From the NCBI RefSeq assembly GCF_008065135.1, contig NZ_CP042914.1, forward strand, positions 372,001 through 436,000: a stretch of DNA of 64,000 nucleotides, in the 5' to 3' direction. This document shows positions 1-7,833 of the stretch, one piece after another. Each line of letters starts with the position of its first letter. The stretch's first letter is position 1. The notes beneath the pieces are model-generated. The model was not told the origin of the DNA. It searched no databases and was given only the letters and a program-made list of their open reading frames with translations. This DNA is from Roseimaritima ulvae. GTDB taxonomy: Bacteria > Planctomycetota > Planctomycetia > Pirellulales > Pirellulaceae. Position numbers and translations under genes: made by a program.

Positions 1-2
1 GC

Positions 3-599
3 TGGGAGTCCGCCATTGCGGCTTTGGAAAAATTGGATCAGCAGCAAACGCATCCCGACGACGCGGTGCTGTTTGTGGGCAGCAGCAGCATCCGCTTGTG
101 GGACACTTTGGCTGAAGACATGTGGCCCTATGACACGATTCGCCGCGGCTACGGCGGCGCCCGGTATTCGGATCTGGCCGTGTTCGCCAAACGCTTGATC
201 GAGCCCCACAAGTATCGGGCCTTGGTATTGTTTGTCGCCAACGATGTGACCGGTGGCGACCAGGATCGCACGCCCGAGGAAGTCGCCGAATTGTTGCGGT
301 ACGTGATCCACGTCTCGCGAGCTCACCAGCCCGACGCGCCGGTGTTTGTGTTGGAGGTCACGCCGACGGCAAGCCGTTGGAAGGTGTGGCCGGAAATTCG
401 TGAAGTCAACGCGGCGATGCGGGACGTTTGTTTGACCGAACCAAACACCTATCTGGTTCCCACGGCGGAGTATTTTCTGGACGAAGAAAACCAACCGATC
501 GAAAAACTGTTTCGCAGCGATCGGCTGCATCTGACCCACGACGGCTACAAAATCTGGACGGAAATATTGAAGCGCCGATTTGAAGAAGTGTTGCAGTAG
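3..599 (+). CDS. SGNH/GDSL-family hydrolase (5' partial)
   Basis: The reading frame is open to the left edge of the window, so the amino terminus is missing. SGNH hydrolase blocks are visible: GSSSIRLW (nucleophile Ser, block I), the Gly of GYGGARYSDL (block II), the Asn of VANDV (block III), and SDRLHLTHDGY, which holds the Asp/His pair of block V. The family cleaves esters of lipids, acyl-sugars or acetylated polysaccharides; the substrate cannot be read here. In planctomycetes such domains often form the C-terminal half of secreted proteins, so the full protein may be longer and exported. The gene ends a few bases before the first GTAG repeat. Confidence 0.85.
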   Translation, partial: WESAIAALEKLDQQQTHPDDAVLFVGSSSIRLWDTLAEDMWPYDTIRRGYGGARYSDLAVFAKRLIEPHKYRALVLFVANDVTGGDQDRTPEEVAELLRYVIHVSRAHQPDAPVFVLEVTPTASRWKVWPEIREVNAAMRDVCLTEPNTYLVPTAEYFLDEENQPIEKLFRSDRLHLTHDGYKIWTEILKRRFEEVLQ

Positions 600-609
600 C
601 AGAAGCCGC

Positions 610-665
610 GTAGCATGGCCCCCCGGCCCGTGTGGCTATTTCGTAGCATGGGCCCCTGGCCCGTG
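610..665 (+). repeat. Two direct copies of REP-like GTAG repeat (C type)
   Basis: Copies at 610-632 and 643-665. Each is GTAG followed by stem CATGGGCC (CATGGCC variant in the first), a short C-rich loop, and stem GGCCCGTG. They lie directly after the hydrolase stop. The stems pair except at the second position. Confidence 0.8.
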
Positions 666-773
666 TGGGCAGCGACGACGCTCCTGCTAACACGGTGGGC
701 ATGCGCTGGCAAAAAAGATGATTCGACACGACAGCCCACCGGGGAGGACCTGCTTCTGACAGCCGCGCGAGAT

Positions 774-816
774 TGCAAAATGCAAAATGCAAAATGTAAA
801 ATGTAAAGTTGCAAAG
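774..816. repeat. Short 7 bp minisatellite (GCAAAAT unit)
   Basis: About five head-to-tail units of GCAAAAT or GTAAAAT, decaying into AGTTGCAA units. It lies in the gap between the hydrolase and the next gene. The 7 bp period matches the two larger arrays near 23.4 and 62.6 kb. Confidence 0.6.
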
Positions 817-861
817 TTGCCGCAGCCGTTATTCCTTTAGTCCTGGGGCTCCTGCTGCTTA

Positions 862-884
862 CACGGGCCGGGGGCCCATGCTAC
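862..884 (-). repeat. REP-like GTAG repeat (C type), inverted copy
   Basis: Reverse-strand copy ending in CCCATGCTAC, so it faces the two copies at 610-665. Together they form an inverted cluster between two genes. Confidence 0.75.
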
Positions 885-897
885 TGGCTTATGCTGC

Positions 898-1860
898 TTA
901 GTTGGCTTTGGTGAATTGGATGGCTTTGCTGCCGGGCAGTTGCAGGTCGAAGCCTTTGGTGCCGTTCAGGCGGACTGTGCCCTGCAGTTTGGTGCCATCG
1001 TCGCCCGTCAAATTCAACGTTTGACCGCTCAGCGAAAACGTGCCGTTGGAGCGCGTTGTGTTGGCGCCTTTGGCGATCGCCAAAATGAATTTTCCATTGG
1101 CGTCCAGCTTCATCGCGATGGCTTCTTTTTTTCCTCGGTCCGCGGCCCAAGTGCCCAGCAAAGCGGAAACGGTTAGTGAGGACGTGCCCGGTTGAGGTGC
1201 GCTCGGTGCGGTGGTGGGTTGGGTCGCCGCGGTTTTGGTTTTGTTTTTAGTTTGGGTTTTGCTTTTGGCTTTGGACAGGTTCCAGGCCGCTTCGTTGTCG
1301 ACGGCGATGTCGGCCAAGCGTTCGAGTTGGCGTTTGAGGCTGGCCGTGGTGACGCCGCGGTTGCTGATCCGCTGCCGCAGTTCGATGCGTTTGTTCTCGG
1401 CGTCATAAGCAAAGAAGGCGGGCGCAAAGTTGCGGCTGGCGGCCATCAGTTCCAGCAGTTTTTCCGGCGACACGTCGGCTTCGTCGTAGTCGTTGCCCAG
1501 GGCCTTGAGCAGCAGGGCCAGTTCCAGTTGATCGTCGTCGTAGAACACGCTGACGCGAACCGGAATGTTCCACTTGTCGCGACGGATCTTCGTCGCCACC
1601 ACGCGGGTGTTGACCGATTTGGCTTGGAAATCTGCCGCTTCCAGCAGGCTGGTCAAGGCCGAGGCGCCAGTGACCCGCGCTGGGCGAGGGGCGGATGAGG
1701 TGGGCGCGTCGGGGCTGTCGTCGGCTTGGGCGAAGGGCGCGTCAATGGATACGTTGGAGAACAAATCATCGCCGGCTCGAACGGTGCAAAGCGACCCGGC
1801 ATGCAAGATGAAACCGGTGACCAGCATCCATCCCGGTAAACGTGGCAGCGAGATTGTCAT
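898..1860 (-). CDS. Secreted protein with C-terminal lipocalin-like beta domain, unknown function
   Basis: About 320 aa from the ATG at 1860, chosen because AGGTG lies a few bases upstream; a GTG 9 bp earlier is possible. An N-terminal hydrophobic stretch ending near VRAGDD looks like a signal peptide. Residues about 100-190 (VSVFYDDDQLELALLLKAL to the coiled segment before residue 200) form a mixed alpha/beta domain. A Lys/Thr-rich linker then leads to about 90 residues beginning SALLGTWAADRGKKEAIAM, with alternating strands and a repeated NGTF/LNLTGDD pattern like small beta-barrel or 'TIGR03066-like' planctomycete domains. I do not recognise a function. Confidence 0.6.
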   Translation of the reverse strand: MTISLPRLPGWMLVTGFILHAGSLCTVRAGDDLFSNVSIDAPFAQADDSPDAPTSSAPRPARVTGASALTSLLEAADFQAKSVNTRVVATKIRRDKWNIPVRVSVFYDDDQLELALLLKALGNDYDEADVSPEKLLELMAASRNFAPAFFAYDAENKRIELRQRISNRGVTTASLKRQLERLADIAVDNEAAWNLSKAKSKTQTKNKTKTAATQPTTAPSAPQPGTSSLTVSALLGTWAADRGKKEAIAMKLDANGKFILAIAKGANTTRSNGTFSLSGQTLNLTGDDGTKLQGTVRLNGTKGFDLQLPGSKAIQFTKAN

Positions 1861-1973
1861 GGAATTCACCTGGAAAAAACGCGTGCAAGGAACGCCGCAG
1901 CCGGAAGTCGGCGGCGGTGGGTACCTTTACAAGCGTCGTCGTCGAGCAGGTGTTACCAAGAAATTTTAATTCC

Positions 1974-2038
1974 GTAGCCGAAGTCGCCAGACTTTGGAAA
2001 CGCAGCCGGATGGTCCAAACTCTGGCGAGTTCGGCTAC
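1974..2038. repeat. Inverted pair of REP-like GTAG repeats (A type)
   Basis: Forward copy 1974-1997 has GTAG, stem CCGAAGTC, loop GCCA, stem GACTTTGG. The reverse copy 2015-2038 has the CCGAACTC / GAGTTTGG stem. The pair lies between two convergently placed minus-strand genes. A separate palindromic motif, AGGCTGGAAAGCCT followed by AACGTACGT, lies at 2050-2072. Confidence 0.85.
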
Positions 2039-2076
2039 GGATTTGTGTCAGGCTGGAAAGCCTAACGTACGTTGCC

Positions 2077-2598
2077 CTACGCGGGCGGCAGGCCGATCAT
2101 GCGTCGCCAGGCGCTGACCTGTCCCATGTGAATCATCACATGACCGCTCAGATAAAAAGCGTGCATCGACGCCATGCTGGAAAAACGTTCACGCATGGCG
2201 GGGTCGGGATTGGGAGCCGCGTAGGTGGCGTCGTCGACGGTGGCTACCGCCTTCAGAGCCGCTTCGTAGCCCGCCAGCATCCGTTCGGTAATCACATCCA
2301 TGGCCGGATAGATCGTGCCGTCGGGGTCGTCGACGCAGCGGGCGTCTTTATTGAACAGGGATAGGAATTCTTCGCTGGGAGCGTGCGGCTGCGCATCGGC
2401 ACCGAGGTCCGACAGGATCCGCGATGCGTAAATGCTGAGGTGCCCGTACACAAATGCCGGATGGTTGGAGGCCACGCGTCCGTCGGCGCCGGGCGCCAAG
2501 CGAGCAAATTGATCGGCAGGTACGTCCGAAAGTAACCGCTTGGCGTAGCTCATCGAGACGTTGGCGGAATCAACAATGGCGTTGGCAAAGGTGTTCAT
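2077..2598 (-). CDS. DinB-like four-helix metal protein
   Basis: About 173 aa from the ATG at 2598 (a TTG precedes it). The sequence is largely helical. Histidines sit at the DinB/YfiT positions: the NHPAFVYGHLS segment (about residue 47-57) and the HVMIHMGQ segment near the C-terminus (about residue 152-160), with RRMIGLPPA at the end as in many DinB proteins. These proteins bind a divalent metal and often act as thiol-dependent transferases, but the substrate cannot be told. It is followed closely by the gene starting at 3954, with only about 20 bp between the stop of that gene and this start, so the two may be co-transcribed. Confidence 0.75.
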   Translation of the reverse strand: MNTFANAIVDSANVSMSYAKRLLSDVPADQFARLAPGADGRVASNHPAFVYGHLSIYASRILSDLGADAQPHAPSEEFLSLFNKDARCVDDPDGTIYPAMDVITERMLAGYEAALKAVATVDDATYAAPNPDPAMRERFSSMASMHAFYLSGHVMIHMGQVSAWRRMIGLPPA

Positions 2599-2619
2599 CA
2601 AGCAAAATCCAATGGGAAC

Positions 2620-3954
2620 TTAGGAGGGAAAACGTTGCTCAAAGCAACGCAGGTGGGCCGCGGCGACGGCCGCGCGCGCCTTTTGGCCGGCTTGCTGAGC
2701 TGCGGCGGCGATTTGTGTTAGCAAGGGACCATACTGGCGGATGGAGGTTCGGCCCAGGTCCCAGCCCGATTGCACCAGAGCGTCGTAGGCGGCCGAGTCA
2801 TCACCCCGCTCGGTGGCTTGCGCAGCGCGGCGCAGCCAATAGTCGGCGATGGCCTCGGGGCGTTCGCTGGAAGACGCCTCCGACCAGACCTGCCAGTATT
2901 CGGCGTTGTCGGCCAGCGCCGAGTCGCGATGTTGCTTCAGCAGCACCGCCAAACGACGCGCTGAGAACTTGTCCTCTTCGTTGCCTTGGGTGCGAAAGCG
3001 AACGCTTTGGTCGGCAAACACACTGGCCGGCAAGGCTCGCGAATAATGCTGCAGAGCGGCTGAGACGTGGCCGTGTTTTTCCGCGATCCAGCCCAGGGTC
3101 AGCGGCGCCCAGCCCAAGTCGCTACGGCTCTCCGCGACGCTGGCAGCGTGTTGTCCGGCCCGCTCCCAGTCCTGGCCTCCCAGTTCCGCTTCGCCGACCT
3201 TTAGGATCTGAGCCAATGCAGCGCGATGCTTGCGAGGCACCAGGTCGGCATCGAATCGCCATCCGATGGCTTCGTTTTCCCAGTCGACTCCCAGCGGCGC
3301 GACCATGTTGCGAGCCAGCTGTCGCAGCGGCGTGTCGAGCGACCGCAGGATGGCTTCGGCGTGCAGGGAGACGGAGGCCACGCCGGTGGCGATCAATTGT
3401 TCCAGTAGCGGCATAACCGCTTGCGGAGCTTGGTCGGCCAGCAGGGTGTCGATGATCCGAGTGGTCTCGGCCGGCAGATGCCGCTGAGCCCACAGGTAGT
3501 GGGGATCATTCGGGTCGCAGCGGCGGATCCGTTCGGCGGGATCGGCATGGCGGTAGTGTCGACCGGGCAAGTGATCGCGGATCATTTGGAAGGCGATCGC
3601 TTCGGGCAGCGTCCGGCCCCAAGGAATCCAGTCGCCGCCGCCGTGGTACCAGTGGATGATTTCGCGAACCTGATCGTCGCCGCCGATTCGCAGGCACAGC
3701 CAGTCGCCGTATTCGTTGCCCAGGATGGGCAACGCATCGGGCGGCATCAGGCCCGGCCAGATCACCGGCGGGCAGTCCTGCAGGAGCTCCTCGGCCGTGG
3801 CCGCTGCGCGAAATTCACCGCTGCCCAGTTGCCGCCACTGCTCGTCGCCCAGCCACTGCGTCAGCGTAGCATCCAACTGTACGGCGTATTGGCCGGCAAA
3901 ACGCCCCGCCCAATCGCGTTGTCGTTCAGTCGAAGAGGCAGCGGGATCACTCAA
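2620..3954 (-). CDS. SUKH (SMI1/KNR4)-like protein with helical repeat C-terminus
   Basis: 444 aa from a TTG start; the start is uncertain. Residues about 70-140 (LPILGNEYGDWLCLRI, then IIHWYHGGGDWIPWGRTLPEAI) resemble the SMI1/KNR4 (SUKH) fold, which reports on nutrient or wall status in fungi and serves as an immunity module in many bacteria. The rest is alpha-helical with TPR/HEAT-like spacing (for example WAPLTLGWIAEKHGHVSAALQHYSRALP near residue 300). No toxin gene is adjacent, so an immunity role is not supported. It probably shares a transcript with the DinB-like gene. Confidence 0.6.
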   Translation of the reverse strand: MSDPAASSTERQRDWAGRFAGQYAVQLDATLTQWLGDEQWRQLGSGEFRAAATAEELLQDCPPVIWPGLMPPDALPILGNEYGDWLCLRIGGDDQVREIIHWYHGGGDWIPWGRTLPEAIAFQMIRDHLPGRHYRHADPAERIRRCDPNDPHYLWAQRHLPAETTRIIDTLLADQAPQAVMPLLEQLIATGVASVSLHAEAILRSLDTPLRQLARNMVAPLGVDWENEAIGWRFDADLVPRKHRAALAQILKVGEAELGGQDWERAGQHAASVAESRSDLGWAPLTLGWIAEKHGHVSAALQHYSRALPASVFADQSVRFRTQGNEEDKFSARRLAVLLKQHRDSALADNAEYWQVWSEASSSERPEAIADYWLRRAAQATERGDDSAAYDALVQSGWDLGRTSIRQYGPLLTQIAAAAQQAGQKARAAVAAAHLRCFEQRFPS

Positions 3955-4007
3955 TGAAACGCAGACAAATGATGAGATGACGAAGAGATCATCCAGGTTA
4001 CCGATTC

Positions 4008-4069
4008 GTAGTTACCGTCGCCAGACGGTGGGGACAGCTACGCTCCCACGCTCTGGCGAGCGTAGCTAC
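4008..4069. repeat. Inverted pair of REP-like GTAG repeats (B type)
   Basis: Forward copy 4008-4031 (stems TTACCGTC and GACGGTGG, loop GCCA). Reverse copy 4046-4069 (stems CTACGCTC and GAGCGTGG). The reverse copy ends 15 bp before the stop of the epimerase gene. Confidence 0.85.
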
Positions 4070-4083
4070 GAAAGGCTGACTGA

Positions 4084-4929
4084 TCAGGACCGTTTGGCGA
4101 TTTCGTCCCGCATGAAGCGCAGGCCTTCGGTAGCCAGGGTCATTTCGTCCTTGTACATCCGGCGCCAAATTTTCGTGGCGGCGGCGATTTCGGGCAACGA
4201 CAACCCAAAGGCTTCGATCACCAACCAACCGTCATACCCGCTACCGACAATGGCGTCAAAGTTTTCTTCCCAGCGGATGTTGCCCTCGCCGGGGGTGCTG
4301 CGGTCGTTTTCGCTGATATGGATGTGGAACAGCTTGTCGCTGCCGGCGCGAACCGCCGCAGCGATATCCTTCTCTTCGATATTAGAGTGGAAGGTGTCGT
4401 ACATCATGCCGCAGGCCGGATTGTCGACTTCACGGACAAAACGCGTCGAATCGGCGTGGGTGTTGAGGAAGTAGCATTCGAAGCGGTTGAGGGCTTCGAC
4501 GCCCAGTTTGACGCCGACCTGTTGGGCGTATTCGGCGGTTTTTTGCATGCTTTCCACGCCCCATTTCCACTCGTCGTCGCTGGGGCCGGCTCCGGAAAAG
4601 TATCCGATGGCCGAATGGTAGGGACCGACCAGGGTTTCGATCCCCGCCGCAGCACAGCAATCGAGCGTTTTTTTGTTCAGTTCCACGCCCTTGGCTCGCA
4701 CGGCCGGATCGCTGGAAATCGGGTTGTCCTCCTCGTTTCGGATCGTCACGGCGGTCCGTTCCAGACCGATCTCGTCCAGCTTCTTGCCCAAACCGGCGTA
4801 GTCCAGATCAAGGTTGAACATGGGCAGTTCCACCCCGTCAAACCCGGCTGCTTTGAGGTGTTCGATCGTCGGCAGCAGGGCTTCGGTGACTTCGCCCGAC
4901 CACAGCAACAGGTTCATTCCGTATTTCAT
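4084..4929 (-). CDS. Sugar epimerase of the D-tagatose/D-psicose 3-epimerase type (AP endonuclease-2 TIM barrel)
   Basis: 281 aa, full length for the family. Metal-binding residues expected of ketose 3-epimerases are in order: Glu in GVEALNRFE (about residue 151), Asp in MMYDTFHSN (about 184), His in HIHISENDR (about 210) and Glu in VIEAFG (about 245). The motif ENDRSTPGEG matches the conserved substrate loop of D-tagatose 3-epimerases. It would interconvert ketohexoses at C3 in the cytoplasm. The start codon overlaps the stop of the upstream gene by 4 bp (ATGA), so the two are translationally coupled. Confidence 0.85.
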   Translation of the reverse strand: MKYGMNLLLWSGEVTEALLPTIEHLKAAGFDGVELPMFNLDLDYAGLGKKLDEIGLERTAVTIRNEEDNPISSDPAVRAKGVELNKKTLDCCAAAGIETLVGPYHSAIGYFSGAGPSDDEWKWGVESMQKTAEYAQQVGVKLGVEALNRFECYFLNTHADSTRFVREVDNPACGMMYDTFHSNIEEKDIAAAVRAGSDKLFHIHISENDRSTPGEGNIRWEENFDAIVGSGYDGWLVIEAFGLSLPEIAAATKIWRRMYKDEMTLATEGLRFMRDEIAKRS

Positions 4930-5621
4930 GTCAGCGTCTTTGGGTTCTCGATGAAGGAAAGCTGGGAAACGTTTTGCTGTGGAGATAATAACGGTTTACG
5001 GGCTGCGGAAACACGGTGGCGGGCGGTTTCCAGCCAGGGAATCAGGCTGTCGGGCAGGATTGGCAGCCCCACACGCCGCATCACTTGGTTCAGCCGCAGC
5101 AGCAACCGCTGGTTGTCGACGTAGTCGTATAAAAACCGTTCGGCGATGAACCGTGGCAGAAATGCGCTGAGATGTTCGGTGGGCACCGTGGCGATGCGGT
5201 TGACGACGTCCTGTACGAGTCCTCCAGAGACCTGCTGCAGCGCCGCGTAGTAGCGATCCGCCCGCGAGCGATCTTCGGCGATCAGATCCGCGTCCAGCAG
5301 CAGCTCAATCAGGATGTGCCCGAGAAAGCTGGGCCGAAAGCCGGCATCGCCAGCCAACTGATCGCGGATTTCGACCGCGAACTGCAGGTTCAGCTCGACG
5401 AATGTTCGCGTCTGATGGAACCAGCGGTCGTCCTCGTGATGGCGTATGATGCCGCAAGCCAGTTCTCGCACGCGGGGGTCCGCGTCGCGGGTAAATGGCT
5501 CCGCCGCCGCACTGCGTGTGCGGACTTTGCGATTGACCACCGAAAGCCAATCGGGAATCGCCAACCCAGCGACAAAATAGGGGCGGTCAAGGTGTTCCGT
5601 GGCATGCGTCAGGTAGTTCAT
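4926..5621 (-). CDS. ACP phosphodiesterase (AcpH)-like HD-type protein
   Basis: About 231 aa from the ATG at 5621, which gives MNYLTHATEHL, the typical start of the acyl-carrier-protein phosphodiesterase/DUF479 group. Family members remove the phosphopantetheine arm from ACP, using His and Asp residues. Here RHHEDDRWFH (about residue 64-73) and LGHILIELLLDADL (about 105-118) supply His/Asp clusters. A longer reading frame to 5654 exists. ACP-hydrolase activity is inferred from overall resemblance only. The gene is coupled to the epimerase by an ATGA overlap, and its start is 3 bp from the start of the divergent gene at 5625. Confidence 0.6.
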   Translation of the reverse strand: MNYLTHATEHLDRPYFVAGLAIPDWLSVVNRKVRTRSAAAEPFTRDADPRVRELACGIIRHHEDDRWFHQTRTFVELNLQFAVEIRDQLAGDAGFRPSFLGHILIELLLDADLIAEDRSRADRYYAALQQVSGGLVQDVVNRIATVPTEHLSAFLPRFIAERFLYDYVDNQRLLLRLNQVMRRVGLPILPDSLIPWLETARHRVSAARKPLLSPQQNVSQLSFIENPKTLT

Positions 5622-5624
5622 ACG

Positions 5625-6062
5625 ATGAGTGTACCGCAACCGAATCCCTATCAACCGCCGCAGGCGGCCGGTGAGTGGGCAGCGCCGCTGGAGCCGCCCG
5701 GTCGGCCACGCCTGGTGTGGGCGATGCTTCTGGGGTTGCTGGGCGGTCTACCCTACGCGGGCTTTGTACTAATGCTGGTACGCACCGGCGGAACCGACCG
5801 CCTGGCCGGTTTTATGCTCGCAGGCAATCTGCTGTTCACGTTGGTGGTCGCAATTTGGGAGTTGATCCGACACCGCAGCGTGTGGTGCAGCTATGGCGGC
5901 ATGATCGCCGGCCAACTGCTGATCCTGGCGGGGATGTTGGTCAGTGGATTCGGCAACGTAGTGCCCGTGCTGACGATCAATGTGATCATCATCGCCATCG
6001 CCGCCGGCTTGGGCGGGGTTTCATGGGGCATCGCTCGCCGCACCAAGTTGTCAGACAGGTAG
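5625..6062 (+). CDS. Small NPYQPP-type integral membrane protein
   Basis: 145 aa from the ATG at 5625. The N-terminus has the NPYQPP motif seen on many small planctomycete membrane proteins. Four hydrophobic segments follow: about residues 27-47, 57-75, 86-104 and 108-128. Function unknown. The start lies head to head with the AcpH-like gene, leaving 3 bp between initiation codons, so each mRNA leader must lie within the other gene. The stop codon TAG is part of the GTAG of the repeat that follows. Confidence 0.65.
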   Translation: MSVPQPNPYQPPQAAGEWAAPLEPPGRPRLVWAMLLGLLGGLPYAGFVLMLVRTGGTDRLAGFMLAGNLLFTLVVAIWELIRHRSVWCSYGGMIAGQLLILAGMLVSGFGNVVPVLTINVIIIAIAAGLGGVSWGIARRTKLSDR

Positions 6063-6123
6063 CCGAAGTCGCCAGACTTTGGAGGCATGGCCGGACCGTC
6101 CAAACTCTGGCGAGTTCGGCTAC
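6059..6123. repeat. Inverted pair of REP-like GTAG repeats (A type)
   Basis: Copies at 6059-6082 (+) and 6100-6123 (-). The first copy supplies the TAG stop of the membrane protein gene. A short series of GGCTACGGCC units follows at 6118-6160. Confidence 0.85.
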
Positions 6124-6163
6124 GGCCCAAGCTCGGCTACGGCCAGCACGGCTACGGCCGTGC

Positions 6164-6361
6164 TTAGGCGGCGTGGGTCGCGTTTTGCAGGACGTCCAGC
6201 AGCTTTTCAAACCGTTCGGTCGCCACGCGACGACGTTGGATGCGTTCGCTGATATCCCAGCTAGAGCGGATTTCCAATACGCGAGAAGCGATTTCGGCGT
6301 CCGACAGATACGTCTCGTTTTGAGAAGCAGCGTTCGACAATGCGACAGTAGTGGTAGTCAT
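6164..6361 (-). CDS. Small conserved-looking acidic helical protein
   Basis: 65 aa beginning MTTTTVALSNAA. A strong AGGAGG lies 8 bp before the ATG, which is the main reason to accept the gene. Residues about 20-58 are predicted helical (LSDAEIASRVLEIRSSW, then the RIQRRRVATERFEKLL segment). No family recognised. The pattern LSDAEIA..V..IR..WD..ER..RR resembles short proteins that follow stress or carbohydrate genes in planctomycetes, but this is only an impression. Confidence 0.6.
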   Translation of the reverse strand: MTTTTVALSNAASQNETYLSDAEIASRVLEIRSSWDISERIQRRRVATERFEKLLDVLQNATHAA

Positions 6362-6594
6362 GGGAAATTTCCTCCTGAAAGCGAATGCTCAAGGTCCGTA
6401 GTGGACGGGAGATGATTACAGCCCTCTCCGATAGGCTTCGTTGGCACCGTCTCGTCCAACGCAGGGTGGTTAACGCAACTGCCGTGCCAATCGTTATAAT
6501 TGACGGGTTTAACCGAAAGATGTTCGCCGGAATTATCGGAACATTGGTAGAAAACCAGGAAATTCGCAGCTGTTCGTGGCGGCGTTTCAGTCCG

Positions 6595-6978
6595 TTATGG
6601 GGCGGACGTGCCGGAAGTTTGGTCCCTCGGCGGCCAGGTTTCCGACTTGAATGTCTGTAAATCTTGCAATTGCCCATCAGGCAGGCGGGTGATGCAAAAC
6701 GCTGCATCGTGATCGACAATTTGCAACAACAGCTGCTGCAGGTCGTCCCACAGGCAGTTGCCGCGGAGGTGTACATATTGCAAACGCCGGCCGTCGTCGT
6801 ACAGCATGCCGGACAATTGCCGGTTGCTGGCGGCATCGATCATCCAGACAAAAAAGCCGTCGGGTTCCAGATCCAGCCGATCAATGCTAGCCATTCGTGC
6901 TGCGGCTTCGTCAAAACCGCTCGGCAGCGGACCACCGCCCTCCCCTGCCAGATGAATTTCAAAACTCGCTACGTTCAC
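6595..6978 (-). CDS. Hypothetical protein
   Basis: 127 aa from a GTG. The composition is that of a soluble alpha/beta protein: LEPDGFFVWMID, LSGMLYDDGRRLQYVHLRG and ITRLPDGQL are strand-like. No signal peptide and no recognised domain. Its start lies 14 bp from the divergent start of endonuclease III, so the two probably share a very compact bidirectional control region. Confidence 0.55.
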   Translation of the reverse strand: MNVASFEIHLAGEGGGPLPSGFDEAAARMASIDRLDLEPDGFFVWMIDAASNRQLSGMLYDDGRRLQYVHLRGNCLWDDLQQLLLQIVDHDAAFCITRLPDGQLQDLQTFKSETWPPRDQTSGTSAP

Positions 6979-6992
6979 GGATATCCGCCTGC

Positions 6993-7646
6993 ATGAAGAA
7001 GAAAGAAAGGGCCCAGCTGGTCCAGCAGCGTTTGATGGAGTTGTACCCCGAGCCCGCGATTCCGCTAGACCATACCGACTCCTTCACGTTGCTGGTCGCG
7101 GTGCTGCTGAGCGCGCAGTGTACCGACAAGAAAGTCAACGAGATCACTCCGGCCCTGTTTCGCGTCGGCGGCACGCCGCAGCGGATGGCGGCTCTGGGTG
7201 TGGACACGATTCTGGACATCATCCGTCCGTTGGGTTTGGCGCCGCAAAAGGCCAAAGCCCTGGCCGGATTGTCGCAGCAATTGATCGATCGATTTGATTC
7301 CCAGGTGCCTCAGACCTTTGAGGGACTGGAATCGCTGCCCGGTGTGGGGCACAAAACGGCCAGCGTGGTGATGTCGCAAGCCTTCGGCCACCCCGCCTTT
7401 CCGGTCGATACGCACATCCACCGGTTGGCGCAGCGGTGGGGATTAAGCGACGGCAGCAGCGTCAAAAAAACGGAACAGGATCTGAAAAAGCTATTCCCCG
7501 AAGACTGCTGGAACCGGCTGCACCTGCAAATCATTTATTATGGACGGGAGTACTGCAGCGCGCGGGGCTGCGACGGCACCAAGTGCCCGCTGTGCCGCGA
7601 ACTGTACCCCAATCGCCGCAAGCCCGTCGTCCACCGCAAAGCGTAA
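6993..7646 (+). CDS. nth: Endonuclease III (DNA glycosylase/AP lyase)
   Basis: 217 aa from the ATG at 6993, which lines up with E. coli Nth. The helix-hairpin-helix LPGVGHKTASVV carries the catalytic Lys, and PVDTHIHR carries the catalytic Asp. The enzyme removes oxidised pyrimidines and nicks the abasic site. The C-terminal iron-sulfur region differs from the standard C-x6-C-x2-C-x5-C: here the cysteines in YCSARGCDGTKCPLC are spaced C-x4-C-x4-C-x2-C, and no Cys occupies the usual last position. Either a rearranged cluster or loss of one ligand is possible. Confidence 0.92.
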   Translation: MKKKERAQLVQQRLMELYPEPAIPLDHTDSFTLLVAVLLSAQCTDKKVNEITPALFRVGGTPQRMAALGVDTILDIIRPLGLAPQKAKALAGLSQQLIDRFDSQVPQTFEGLESLPGVGHKTASVVMSQAFGHPAFPVDTHIHRLAQRWGLSDGSSVKKTEQDLKKLFPEDCWNRLHLQIIYYGREYCSARGCDGTKCPLCRELYPNRRKPVVHRKA

Positions 7647-7653
7647 ACTGGTA

Positions 7654-7794
7654 GTAGCATGGGCCCCCGGCCCGTGTAGACAAACGCAACGTCTGGAGCA
7701 CACGGGCCAGGGGCCCATGCTACGGGAGCACACGGGCCGGGGGCCCATGCTACGGGGTGCTTGCCGCGGCCCACCGTCTGGCGACGGTAGCTAC
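7654..7794. repeat. Cluster of four REP-like GTAG repeats
   Basis: C-type copies at 7654-7676 (+), 7701-7723 (-) and 7731-7753 (-), plus a B-type copy at 7771-7794 (-). The cluster lies between nth and the permease gene and ends 40 bp before its GTG start. Confidence 0.85.
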
Positions 7795-7833
7795 GGGTGC
7801 GCACGGAAGACATTTACTTTTAGGAAAACGACT

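Noticed and set aside
2454-3416. 320 aa plus-strand frame
   Set aside because: Antisense to the SUKH-like gene; Arg/Pro-rich translation typical of a shadow frame.
7540-7833. Upstream extension of the FtsX-type permease
   Set aside because: It overlaps nth and the repeat cluster; the GTG at 7834 has a ribosome-binding site and gives the normal N-terminal helix.
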